The notes below the pieces were generated by a model that did no database searches, was not told the DNA's origin, and was given only the letters and a program-made list of their open reading frames with translations. Made by a program: the position numbers and the translations under genes. A stretch of 7,446 nucleotides of DNA, from positions 1 to 7,446 of the forward strand of contig JANRME010000171.1 in NCBI GenBank assembly GCA_033761835.1, given 5' to 3'. The DNA is from JADJNW01 sp033761835 (GTDB lineage Bacteria > Bacteroidota > Bacteroidia > Chitinophagales > Saprospiraceae). Of the stretch, positions 1 to 7,085 are shown in pieces (position 1 is the first letter of the stretch; each line of letters opens with the position of its first letter).

Positions 1-43
1 AGGAGACAAGGGTTTTCCTATATACGAAACCAATAAAAATCTA

Positions 44-1357
44 TTAGATATACTGATTGATAATATTCTCGAATAATTCTTGTTGTCCACTGCGCTGTGT
101 CGGCTCGCCGCTCTGTTGTGCGATGGCGGATAAGTCTTCCAAGGAGAGTTTTCCTTCCTCAAAAGATTTTCCATTGCCAATATTAAACGAATGGTATCGA
201 GCCTGGCGTAGTTTTTTATAATCCGAATGCTCTAAAATGTCATGTGCGACGAGCAGGGCGCGGGCAAAGGCATCCATACCACCGATATGCGCGTAGAAGA
301 TGTCGGTTAGGTCGGTCGAGTTGCGGCGTGTTTTCGCATCAAAGTTGATTCCACCGCCTTGGAAGCCACCTGATTCTAAGATGACGAGCATTGCTTCGGT
401 CAATTCGTAAATATTGTTCGGGAATTGGTCGGTATCCCAACCATTTTGGTAGTCTCCCCTGTTCGCATCCATACTACCCAAAGCACCTGCATTAGCTGCG
501 ACTTGTAGCTCGTGCTGGAAAGTATGTAAGGCCAGCGTTGCGTGGTTGACTTCGACATTCAACTTGAAATCGCTCAACAAATCATATTCGCGGAGGAAGC
601 CGATCACCGTTGCAGCGTCGAAATCGTATTGATGCTTGGAGGGTTCCATCGGTTTTGGCTCGATAAAGAACGTCCCTTTGAAACCATTACTGCGTGCGTA
701 GTCTTTCGCCAGGTGCAGGAAGCGGGCCATGTGATCGAGTTCGCGCTTCATGTTCGTGTTAAGCAGAGACATATAACCTTCTCTGCCTCCCCAGAATACA
801 TAGTTCTCGCCTCCGAGTTTGATGGTAGCATCCAAGGCATTTTTTACCTGTGCTCCCGCATAAGCAACCACATCAAAATCAGGATTGGTGGCAGCACCGT
901 TCATGTAGCGCGGATTCGAGAAGAGATTGGCTGTGCCCCAGAGCAATTTTACGCCCGTCGCTTTCTGTTTTTCCAAAGCATAATCGGTGATAATTTCGAG
1001 TCTTTTTGTGGATTCGGACAAAGTTGCGCCTTCCTGGATCAAATCAAAATCGTGGAAGCAATAATATGGAATGCCGATCTTGGTAATAAACTCAAAAGCA
1101 GCGTCCATTTTGTCTTTGGCTTGCTGAATTGGGTCGCTCGCCTCCATCCAGGGGAAAGCCTTGGTGCCTGGGCCAAAAGGGTCGCCGCCTGTGCCACAGA
1201 AAGTGTGCCAATACGCCACTGCGAAGCGGAAATGTTCTTTCATGGTTTTGCCTCCGACCGTGCGGGTCTCGTCGTACCATTTGAATGCCAGGGGATTATT
1301 GGATTGGCGTCCTTCAAATTTGATCTTGGAAATGCCTTTGAAATATTCTGTTGCCAT
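44..1357 (-). CDS. xylA: Xylose isomerase (class II)
   Basis: A cytoplasmic, metal-dependent enzyme that interconverts D-xylose and D-xylulose, the first step of the isomerase route of xylose use. The 437-residue product has the usual length of class II enzymes and one TIM-barrel domain. The family's active-site set is complete. His102 and Asp105 lie in FHDFD, and Glu233 and Lys235 in IEPKP. Glu269 and His272 lie in VEVNH, and Asp297 in SMDANRGD. Asp308 and Asp310 lie in GWDTDQFP, and Asp340 in INFDAK. The numbering runs one ahead of the E. coli enzyme throughout. Substrate-pocket Trp50 is in AYWHTF. The ATG start fits the family N-terminus (MATEYFKGI). It lies 54 bp downstream of xylB on the same strand, so co-transcription is likely. 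There is no clear Shine-Dalgarno sequence. No frameshift or missing residue was seen. Confidence 0.97.
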   Translation of the reverse strand: MATEYFKGISKIKFEGRQSNNPLAFKWYDETRTVGGKTMKEHFRFAVAYWHTFCGTGGDPFGPGTKAFPWMEASDPIQQAKDKMDAAFEFITKIGIPYYCFHDFDLIQEGATLSESTKRLEIITDYALEKQKATGVKLLWGTANLFSNPRYMNGAATNPDFDVVAYAGAQVKNALDATIKLGGENYVFWGGREGYMSLLNTNMKRELDHMARFLHLAKDYARSNGFKGTFFIEPKPMEPSKHQYDFDAATVIGFLREYDLLSDFKLNVEVNHATLALHTFQHELQVAANAGALGSMDANRGDYQNGWDTDQFPNNIYELTEAMLVILESGGFQGGGINFDAKTRRNSTDLTDIFYAHIGGMDAFARALLVAHDILEHSDYKKLRQARYHSFNIGNGKSFEEGKLSLEDLSAIAQQSGEPTQRSGQQELFENIINQYI

Positions 1358-1361
1358 ATTC

Positions 1362-1400
1362 TGATATTGTGGTGTTGTGATATTATGATATTAATGATAC
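1362..1400. repeat. Short TGATATT direct repeats between xylB and xylA
   Basis: The 54-bp gap between the two xyl genes is AT-rich. On the plus strand it carries TGATATT at 1362-1368, 1378-1384 and 1386-1392, followed by a related TGATAC at 1395-1400. The start spacings are 16, 8 and 9 bp. In the transcript these lie just before the xylA start codon. The repeats may be slipped-strand low-complexity sequence. They could also affect xylA translation, but nothing in the sequence proves a function. Confidence 0.4.
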
Positions 1401-1411
1401 AATAATAGTAT

Positions 1412-2896
1412 TTAATGAATTAATTGATGTAAATCGCTTTCCCAGGATTGGTAGGCTTTTGCGTAAGCTTCTTTCGCGTCAAGCGGTTTGTAAGTACGCA
1501 CTACATTGCCTTGTCCGATGGCTTCCGCAGGGGAATTATACTCGCCGATGCCTACACCCGCTGCTTTCGCTGCGCCGATTGCGCCAGTAGTTTCGATCAC
1601 TTCGATAGGGCTATCTGTTAAGGTGGTAATCGTATTTGAAAAAATCGCAGATTGGAATAAATTATCATTGCCTACTTTTAAATGTTTGACTTCCAAGCCC
1701 ATTTCTTTCAGAATTTGAATGCCGTAAACGAAGGAAAACGCAATGCCTTCAAGGGCTGCGCGGTATAAATGCGCTCTTGTGTGGCGATTGAAATGAAGAT
1801 GATGAATGCTCGCGCCGAGGTTTCGATTATTGAGCATTCGCTCTGCGCCGTTGCCAAAAGGAATAATTTGTAAACCATCCGATCCAACGGGAATCTTAGA
1901 AGCTAATTGCTCCAAATCATTATATGAAAGCCCATCCTGCGCAACGTGTTGCTTGATCCAACTATATTGAATCCCTGTACCGTTGATACACAACAGAATG
2001 CCGATGCGTGGCGCTTCAATGCTGTGATTCACGTGGGCAAAGCCGTTTACTCTTGACTGGGGGTCGTAAGCAGGTTTATCAACGATGCCATATACCACGC
2101 CGGAGGTGCCGCCCGTAGCTGCCAACTCGCCAGGATTGAAAACATTGAGCGAGAGTGCGTTATTGGGTTGGTCGCCTGCGCGATAAGTGACGGGAATTCC
2201 TGCACGCAAGCCGGTAGCCTCTGCTGCGAAGTCAGTAACTTTTCCTTGTACAGAGAAGGTTTGTACTATATTTGGAATCAAATCATCGCTAAATCCGAAA
2301 TAATTCATCACGGCATCCGAGACTTTATTTTCCTGGAAATCCCAAAAGATGCCTTCCGAAAGGCCGGAGGCGGTTGTGACCACTTCTCCAGTGAGTTTCA
2401 TGGCGATGTAATCGCCGGGGAGCATGATTTTATCAATCTGTTCGTACACTTTGGGTTCATTATCTTTGACCCATTTGAGTTTGGAGGCAGTAAAGTTACC
2501 TGGGGAATTGAGCAAATGTGATAAGCATTTTTCTTCACCGATGCTTGTGAACGCTTGGTTGCCAATCTTCACGGCCCGACTATCGCACCAGATGATCGAA
2601 GGCCGCAAGACCTTTTGATCTTTATCTACCAGTACAAGTCCGTGCATTTGGTAAGCAATGCCAATCGCTTGAATGTCATATGGGGGCACTTCAGTGTCCG
2701 CAAGTAATTGCTGTGTCACTTTACACAGGTTTTCCCACCAGGTTTCTGGATGTTGCTCGGCCCAATCGGGTTGGGGGGCAAGGATTTCCATTTCTAAGTT
2801 GGGGTGTTGCGCTCTGCCAACAGTAGCATGATCGGCGATGCGCACCAGCGCGGCTTTGATGGAAGAGCTTCCGATGTCATATCCAAGTAAATACAC
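1412..2896 (-). CDS. xylB: Xylulokinase (FGGY family)
   Basis: A cytoplasmic sugar kinase that phosphorylates D-xylulose with ATP to D-xylulose 5-phosphate. The 494 residues form the two actin-like domains of FGGY kinases. The N-terminal phosphate-binding strand is GYDIGSSSIKAAL (residues 5-17, Asp7). The sugar-site motif QMHG is at 83-86, and WCDSR at 103-107. The FGGY signature is around FTASKLKWVKDN (135-146). The presumed catalytic base is Asp242 in AGDQPNN, and the second ATP-binding turn is ATGGTSG (260-266). The C-terminal segment VGNDNLFQSAIFSN (408-421) stands where many relatives have a Gly-rich GGG loop. The start is GTG: an in-frame TGA lies one codon upstream, and the phosphate motif begins a few residues later, so no other start is workable. 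It is the first gene of the xylB-xylA unit, with the control region immediately upstream. Confidence 0.95.
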   Translation of the reverse strand: MYLLGYDIGSSSIKAALVRIADHATVGRAQHPNLEMEILAPQPDWAEQHPETWWENLCKVTQQLLADTEVPPYDIQAIGIAYQMHGLVLVDKDQKVLRPSIIWCDSRAVKIGNQAFTSIGEEKCLSHLLNSPGNFTASKLKWVKDNEPKVYEQIDKIMLPGDYIAMKLTGEVVTTASGLSEGIFWDFQENKVSDAVMNYFGFSDDLIPNIVQTFSVQGKVTDFAAEATGLRAGIPVTYRAGDQPNNALSLNVFNPGELAATGGTSGVVYGIVDKPAYDPQSRVNGFAHVNHSIEAPRIGILLCINGTGIQYSWIKQHVAQDGLSYNDLEQLASKIPVGSDGLQIIPFGNGAERMLNNRNLGASIHHLHFNRHTRAHLYRAALEGIAFSFVYGIQILKEMGLEVKHLKVGNDNLFQSAIFSNTITTLTDSPIEVIETTGAIGAAKAAGVGIGEYNSPAEAIGQGNVVRTYKPLDAKEAYAKAYQSWESDLHQLIH

Positions 2897-2922
2897 GGCT
2901 CAGGTGTTTGTGATGATAGAAT

Positions 2923-2930
2923 AAGCGCTT
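2923..2930. promoter_or_regulatory. Possible second LacI-type operator core
   Basis: AAGCGCTT is an 8-bp palindrome fitting the AAnCGnTT core of LacI-family operators, the same core class as the stronger site at 3061-3074. Its centre is about 30 bp before the xylB start and 141 bp from the centre of the other site. The flanks are not symmetric, so an 8-bp chance match is quite possible. Confidence 0.2.
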
Positions 2931-3060
2931 GTATGATTGCTTTGGGAGGCGAATATAAGCATTGTCGTTATCTAAAATTTAAAAATACCCTTGCATTTTA
3001 AGTGCATCTTGGCAAAGAAAAGGCAACAGGAGCGATAAAGCTAAAAATAATTTCATGTAT

Positions 3061-3074
3061 TGCAATCGATTGCA
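3061..3074. promoter_or_regulatory. Putative LacI-family operator upstream of xylBA
   Basis: TGCAATCGATTGCA is a perfect 14-bp palindrome centred on CG. The centre AATCGATT matches the AAnCGnTT core typical of LacI/PurR/CcpA-type operators, and symmetry extends through TGC/GCA on both sides before breaking. It lies 164 bp upstream of the xylB start in DNA that is otherwise AT-rich. A LacI-type xylose or catabolite regulator is the natural candidate. No such regulator gene is in this window, so the link to xylose control is inferred from position. Confidence 0.5.
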
Positions 3075-3179
3075 TAAAAGAATTTGGCACATATCGCTTG
3101 AATTGTGCATTTAAAGTAACTTCAAAGCATTCAGTTGAAATAAAATCCCAGGAAATGCTGCATTAGAAAGTAATGGGGG

Positions 3180-3209
3180 GCGTTCTACGACTTCAAAGTC
3201 ATAGAACGC
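3180..3209 (-). terminator. Stem-loop after the M14 peptidase gene
   Basis: GCGTTCTA (3180-3187) pairs perfectly with TAGAACGC (3202-3209). After one mismatch, GAC pairs with GTC around a TTCAAA loop. The hairpin begins 9 bp after the peptidase stop codon. In the minus-strand transcript it is followed by a C-run and not by a U-run, so it is not a classical intrinsic terminator. It may still terminate with help, or protect the 3' end of the mRNA. Confidence 0.5.
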
Positions 3210-3217
3210 TCCATGAT

Positions 3218-5746
3218 TTACTGCCCCACCATGAAGATGGCGTTGCTGAATACAAACTTACCGTTCTCCCAAAAGGCTCGGAAGAGTGGATTATCCATAA
3301 GGTAGGTAACCGCGCCTTGTCCTTTCTCCTGTACGGCAAGCACGACCGAGTTTTTCACATCTTCTAAGGCTTTGCTACCTACGAAACCAGCATACATCGG
3401 CTCTGCGCCAATTGTGCCCACATTCCAGGCGCCTTTCAGAGGCTGGTAAGTCTGCGTACCTGTTTTCAGTGTGAAATAACTATCTCCTAATCCGAAGCCG
3501 AGCGGATGTGTATTGTCAATTTTTACTTTGAAAATCGCACCAGGAATATCTTCACTGATAAAGCGGCGTGCCTGCCCATCATAAGGATCGAAGCGGGCTT
3601 CGAGTTCGGCTTTTTCGTCGGCTTTTTTGGCGTCATTTTTCGCGCTGTCTTCGGCATACTTGGTAAGGCTGAAGCCTTTTTTGTCTTCCAAAGAACGCGT
3701 CGCGCTGCCAATTGCAATCAGGTTGCCACCTCCGCTTATCCAAGTTCCAAGTTTATCTGCAAAAGCGTCATTGATGTTATAAAAACCTTCGGGCATCACA
3801 ATTACATTAAAATCGTCGAGGTTCATGCGCGCGAAGTTCTCCGCAGGGATAATGGTGACCGGGTATTGCAAATCTTGTTCAAAGAAGTACCAGACTTGTC
3901 CAAAGGAATTAGAGGAAGTGCCTTCTCCGCCAAGCACAGCAATCTTGGGCGTTTCGATAAAAGTATAAGCATCCGAACCAAAGTCCTTGCCCTTACTCAT
4001 AAAACCGGTCTGCACCGCTTGAATGTCCTGCTCATATTGGGTTGCGGCTTCCGCGATGATTTTTTCATAACCTTGCATTTTGCGATTATCTGCCGCAAGA
4101 ATAACGACACTGCCCCGTTCATAGCTTTGTCCTTCTACTTCAAAAGGCTCGTTAGCGAAGCGCGCTTTGATGCCTTTTCTCAAAATCGCCCCCAGGAAAC
4201 GAGCATTTTGCAAAGAATTCCAACGAGCGACAAAAGCGTAAGGCGTTTGCGCAGCGGCAAGTCTGTTGCTATAAGCATCGAAAGCGTAGCCATCTTGCCC
4301 ATCGAAGCGCTCTTTGGAGGCATAAGCTTCCAGTCCATAAGCATAAGGCAAAGACCAGGCGGTGATATCATAAGTCAAAGAATCTACTACAACTGTTTTG
4401 GGTTCAAACAAAATTTGCGCTAATACCGATTTTGGTTGAAAAGCGCTGATAATCAGGTCATTGCTTTCAATTTTTATGCTTGTTTCCTTTCCAGTTTGAT
4501 AATCGAATCCGCGGATTTGACCAGATTTTCCGGCTTTACCGTATTTAATCAAGTTTTTATCTAAAAGTCCACATAAAGCTTTGATGCGATGCTTCGCATT
4601 CGAGCCTTTGATGACGAAGGTTTTGTATTCGCCAATTTGCGCGTTGCGACATTTTGCAAAAAAATCGCTGAAATTATCCACGAGCCGCTTGGCATTTTTT
4701 GAACTGATCTCTACGGTAGAAAGCGCGGTGGTTTTATGGTGCATCACACGATCCCAAAGTGTCAACGTGTCGCCTATTTCAGTTGTGATGCCGCGACCCG
4801 CGCGGCCGCTGCCACCTTGCTCGTACGTCATGCCAATGGCGCCGTTGTAAGTAGGGTAAGTATCGCCGTAGCTGGGATATAGTAAATCGAAGACTTCTTT
4901 GGTGAAATAAAGCCAACCGTTTTCATCAAAATATTTGGCGTGGTTTTTACCAATATCGACCTGAAAATCGCGCTGAAACTGCGTGATATAATTATGATAA
5001 GGCTGTGCGGCCGGCGCAAAATAATAAGGATTATTATAGCCTTGCTCGTGCAAATCAGCAGCAACGTGCGGCATCCATTGGTGATAGACTTTCAGGCGCT
5101 GCTGCGATTCTATCTGCGTCTGCCAGGCCCAATCGCGGTTGAGGTCAAACAAATAATGATTCACGCGCCCGCCCGGCCAAGGCTCCAGATGCTCATAGGC
5201 ATTGGGATAGGGGTCGTTCGTCACATTCGCATAGCGGCGATACCAATCAGTGTAACGGGTATTGCCATCAGGATTAATAGTCGGCTCGATCAATACGATC
5301 GTGTTGCGCAGCCATTCTTTGGTCGTTGCGTTATTGGGGTCAACCAATTCGTACAATACTTGCGGCACAGCCTCTGCCCCGGCAGCTTCGTTGCCATGCA
5401 CACTAAATCCGAGCCAAACAATAGCAATGTCTTGCGTTTGCGCCTGACCAGCAAGCAAGCCTGTGCGGCGAAGATTGTTCTGACGAATTTCGTCCAAACG
5501 TGCCAGGTTTTCAGGCGTAGAGACGATAGCCAAGAGTTGTGGGCGCTTTTCATTGGTCATGCCGAATTGCTCCAACTTGACGTAGTTGCTGTTAGCGGCG
5601 ACGTGTTCAAAATAATCCACTTGCATATAATGCGGTGTAAAGTGTTCACCCCATTTGTGCGGGAAAAAGTCGCTTGGTGATTTCAATTGGGCAAAAGCCA
5701 ACACATTTGTGCATACGAAGGCGATTGCCAGAATAAGTCGTTGCAT
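3218..5746 (-). CDS. Secreted M14-family zinc metallopeptidase with C-terminal GATase1-like domain
   Basis: An 842-residue exported protein. Residues 1-19 form a signal peptide ending AFA, with Gln20 as the likely first mature residue; there is no lipobox. The zinc carboxypeptidase-like domain spans about 40-345. HGNE gives zinc ligands His117 and Glu120, INPDG is at 157-161, and DLNRDW (201-206) gives the Asn/Arg substrate-binding pair. DLHEQG gives the third ligand, His233, and Glu309 in MTYEQGG is the presumed catalytic glutamate. From about 598 to the end the protein resembles class I glutamine amidotransferase-like folds (KIAVLGG, VIVMPEGFY, ISGGGNLIAIG). The nucleophile elbow has no cysteine, so it is probably non-catalytic. 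A charged Lys/Asp/Ala-rich insert lies at about 697-718. No type IX secretion sorting domain is seen, which suggests periplasmic action. The substrate is unknown; peptide or cell-wall peptide hydrolysis is possible. It is likely transcribed alone. Confidence 0.9.
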   Translation of the reverse strand: MQRLILAIAFVCTNVLAFAQLKSPSDFFPHKWGEHFTPHYMQVDYFEHVAANSNYVKLEQFGMTNEKRPQLLAIVSTPENLARLDEIRQNNLRRTGLLAGQAQTQDIAIVWLGFSVHGNEAAGAEAVPQVLYELVDPNNATTKEWLRNTIVLIEPTINPDGNTRYTDWYRRYANVTNDPYPNAYEHLEPWPGGRVNHYLFDLNRDWAWQTQIESQQRLKVYHQWMPHVAADLHEQGYNNPYYFAPAAQPYHNYITQFQRDFQVDIGKNHAKYFDENGWLYFTKEVFDLLYPSYGDTYPTYNGAIGMTYEQGGSGRAGRGITTEIGDTLTLWDRVMHHKTTALSTVEISSKNAKRLVDNFSDFFAKCRNAQIGEYKTFVIKGSNAKHRIKALCGLLDKNLIKYGKAGKSGQIRGFDYQTGKETSIKIESNDLIISAFQPKSVLAQILFEPKTVVVDSLTYDITAWSLPYAYGLEAYASKERFDGQDGYAFDAYSNRLAAAQTPYAFVARWNSLQNARFLGAILRKGIKARFANEPFEVEGQSYERGSVVILAADNRKMQGYEKIIAEAATQYEQDIQAVQTGFMSKGKDFGSDAYTFIETPKIAVLGGEGTSSNSFGQVWYFFEQDLQYPVTIIPAENFARMNLDDFNVIVMPEGFYNINDAFADKLGTWISGGGNLIAIGSATRSLEDKKGFSLTKYAEDSAKNDAKKADEKAELEARFDPYDGQARRFISEDIPGAIFKVKIDNTHPLGFGLGDSYFTLKTGTQTYQPLKGAWNVGTIGAEPMYAGFVGSKALEDVKNSVVLAVQEKGQGAVTYLMDNPLFRAFWENGKFVFSNAIFMVGQ

Positions 5747-5791
5747 TGTATAGGTTTTATTATTTCTTTAAAAAGTAAAAAGTTAGCATCG

Positions 5792-5850
5792 CCTGCGGTG
5801 CTCCGTCGCTAAAGCTTTGGCGCAAGCGACAAGCCTATGGCGACCGCAGG
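5792..5850. repeat. Nested inverted repeat in the peptidase upstream region
   Basis: CCTGCGGT (5792-5799) and ACCGCAGG (5843-5850) are perfect inverted repeats. Between them lie GTCGCT (5805-5810) and AGCGAC (5825-5830), with a second GCGAC at 5840-5844 that could pair instead. The segment is clearly more GC-rich than the AT-rich DNA on either side. It sits about 46 bp upstream of the peptidase start codon. It could be an mRNA structure, a protein-binding site or a small dispersed repeat element. No coding potential is seen. Confidence 0.5.
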
Positions 5851-5852
5851 AG

Positions 5853-5914
5853 GTACGAAGTACGGATTTTCAAAGGATATTTAAAAATCGTACTTCATAA
5901 ATCGTACTTCGTAC
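5853..5914 (-). terminator. Inverted-repeat stem-loops downstream of metF
   Basis: GTACGAAGTACG (5853-5864) and CGTACTTCGTAC (5903-5914) are perfect 12-bp inverted repeats. The right copy ends 1 bp before the metF stop codon. A competing hairpin pairs GAAGTACG (5857-5864) with CGTACTTC (5889-5896), then ATTTT (5866-5870) with AAAAT (5884-5888) across a one-base bulge. CGTACTTC therefore occurs twice on the right side, giving two alternative folds. No U-run follows on the minus strand. A role at the metF mRNA 3' end is likely but unproven. Confidence 0.5.
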
Positions 5915-5915
5915 T

Positions 5916-6872
5916 TTAGTAAACCGCTTCTGCAATCCTACGAAATGTAGCCGAGTCACCCATCGTGTAATAATGCAGACAAGGTACGCCTTTTGCCTTG
6001 AGTCCTTTCGATTGCTCGATGCACCATTCGATACCAATTTCTCGATAAGCCTCAACCGTTTTGGCGTTCATCAGTTCTTTCGCAAGTGCTTCGGGAAGAT
6101 TGATATAAAAATGACGCGGTATGGAACTCAATTGGTATTTTTTTGTAATAGGTTTTAAACCTGGCACGATCGGGATATTGATGCCCAGGGCACGGCAGCG
6201 ATCTACAAAATTGAAATAACTCTGATTGTCAAAAAACATCTGCGTCACAATATAGTCGGCGCCTGCGTCCACTTTGGCTTTGAGAAACTGAAGATCAATT
6301 TCCATATTTGGGGCTTCAAAATGCTTCTCCGGGTAGCCCGCGATGCCAATACAAAAATCGGTTTTGGAAGCATTTTCAATGTCCGAATCCAAATATTTTC
6401 CTTTGTTCATATCTGCGATTTGCTTCACCAAATCCAATGCGTATTCGTGGCCGCCTTCTTCGGCTATAAATTTGCCATCAAACTTGCGCGCATCGCCTCG
6501 AATGGCGAGCACATTATTAATATTCAAAAAGTGCAGATCTATCAAGGCATTCTCGGTATCTTCTTTCGTGAAGCCACCACAAATCAAGTGTGGTACGGCA
6601 TCTACGCCGTAGCGGTGCATGATCGCCGCACAAATGCCCACTGTGCCCGGGCGCTTGCGGATAGCTGTCTTTTCATAGTAGCCGCTTTCCTGGCGTTTGT
6701 ACTCGAATTCCTCCCGATGGTAAGTCACATCGATAAACGGGGGCTTGAACTCCATCAAAGGATCGAGCGTATCAAAAATAGCTTGCATACCACCGCCCTT
6801 GAGGGGGGGGAGTACTTCAAAAGAAATCAGGGTTTGGTCTTTCGCTTTCTTAAAATATTCGGTTACTTTCAT
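5916..6872 (-). CDS. metF: 5,10-methylenetetrahydrofolate reductase
   Basis: A cytoplasmic FAD enzyme that reduces 5,10-methylene-THF to 5-methyl-THF, the methyl donor for methionine synthesis. From the chosen ATG the product has 318 residues, a single TIM barrel. SFEVLPP (17-23) carries the catalytic glutamate, Glu19. DVTYH is at 48-52, and AIRGD ends in Asp127, equivalent to the flavin-tuning Asp120 of E. coli. IGIAGYPEKH is at 175-184, VTQMFFD at 209-215, VPGLKPIT at 236-243 and CLHYYTM at 298-304. The frame stays open to a TTG ten codons upstream (6900-6902). The ATG at 6870-6872 is preferred because MKVTEYFKKAK is the expected family N-terminus and the extra residues resemble nothing. 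It stands alone here, with no metH or other methionine gene in view. The product is intact. Confidence 0.96.
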   Translation of the reverse strand: MKVTEYFKKAKDQTLISFEVLPPLKGGGMQAIFDTLDPLMEFKPPFIDVTYHREEFEYKRQESGYYEKTAIRKRPGTVGICAAIMHRYGVDAVPHLICGGFTKEDTENALIDLHFLNINNVLAIRGDARKFDGKFIAEEGGHEYALDLVKQIADMNKGKYLDSDIENASKTDFCIGIAGYPEKHFEAPNMEIDLQFLKAKVDAGADYIVTQMFFDNQSYFNFVDRCRALGINIPIVPGLKPITKKYQLSSIPRHFYINLPEALAKELMNAKTVEAYREIGIEWCIEQSKGLKAKGVPCLHYYTMGDSATFRRIAEAVY

Positions 6873-7064
6873 TCCAGTTTGTCTGTTTTTTGGAAACAGC
6901 AAAGCTACAAAACCATTGCATTTATTCCCAAAGGAAGATGTCAGCGGATTGTAAATGAATTTTATCAGAAAGACATTGCCTACGCCATGAGGTTGCCCGT
7001 CCGATCATTGAAAAAAGCTAATATTTTTCGATTATAACTCATCTGAAATGACATATCTGTTAAT
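6873..7064 (-). promoter_or_regulatory. Long leader and probable promoter region of metF
   Basis: This stretch lies between the metF start and the repeat array and has no convincing gene. On the minus strand a TATAAT hexamer at 7031-7036 could be a -10 element. No good -35 element or Bacteroidota -33 TTTG stands at the right distance. If it is used, the leader would be about 150 nt. A hairpin of CTGTTT (6899-6894) with AAACAG (6888-6883) ends about 10 nt before the start codon. I checked for SAM-I features because of the metF context. A lone GGGCAACC occurs near 6990, but the conserved GGTGGAGGGA and pairing partners are absent, so no riboswitch is called. Confidence 0.3.
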
Positions 7065-7085
7065 TCATTAGTATAAGCTGCTAAT

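Larger units (their letters stand above)
2897..3179 (-). promoter_or_regulatory. xylB upstream control region
   Basis: This gene-free stretch lies between the peptidase stem-loop and xylB. It should contain the promoter and long leader of the xylBA operon. It holds a perfect 14-bp palindrome (3061-3074), a shorter palindrome of the same core type (2923-2930), and two near-identical copies of TGCATTTTAAGT (2992-3003, and 3106-3117 with one change). I looked for the Bacteroidota promoter pattern (TTTG, about 19 bp, TAnnTTTG) and found no copy with correct spacing. The promoter position is therefore unassigned. No open reading frame here looks real. Confidence 0.55.

Noticed and set aside
11..31. 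Terminator after xylA (GGTTT paired with AAACC)
   Set aside because: The stem is only 5 bp with an 11-nt loop, and no U-run follows in the minus-strand transcript. The operon may continue left of the window.
542..1405. Long plus-strand reading frame opposite xylA (287 codons)
   Set aside because: It is antisense to a xylose isomerase with a full active site. Its translation resembles no known protein and it is explained by codon bias of the opposite strand.
3506..4423. Plus-strand reading frame opposite the peptidase gene (305 codons)
   Set aside because: It is a shadow of an intact M14 peptidase frame, and no domain or start signal was recognised.
5848..5853. AGGAGG as a plus-strand ribosome binding site
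   Set aside because: No start codon lies at a workable distance and no plus-strand gene follows. It is part of the inverted-repeat cluster.
6940..7010. SAM riboswitch in the metF leader, suggested by GGGCAACC
   Set aside because: The GGTGGAGGGA box, the pairing P1 strands and the downstream GGTGCTAATTCC-type box of SAM-I are not present in order.
6903..7037. Protein-like plus-strand stretch (FIPKGRCQRIVNEFYQKDIA and on) ending at 7037
   Set aside because: It reads like protein, but the frame has no start codon in the gap and its upstream part is entirely antisense to metF. No family was recognised, so at most it is a remnant.
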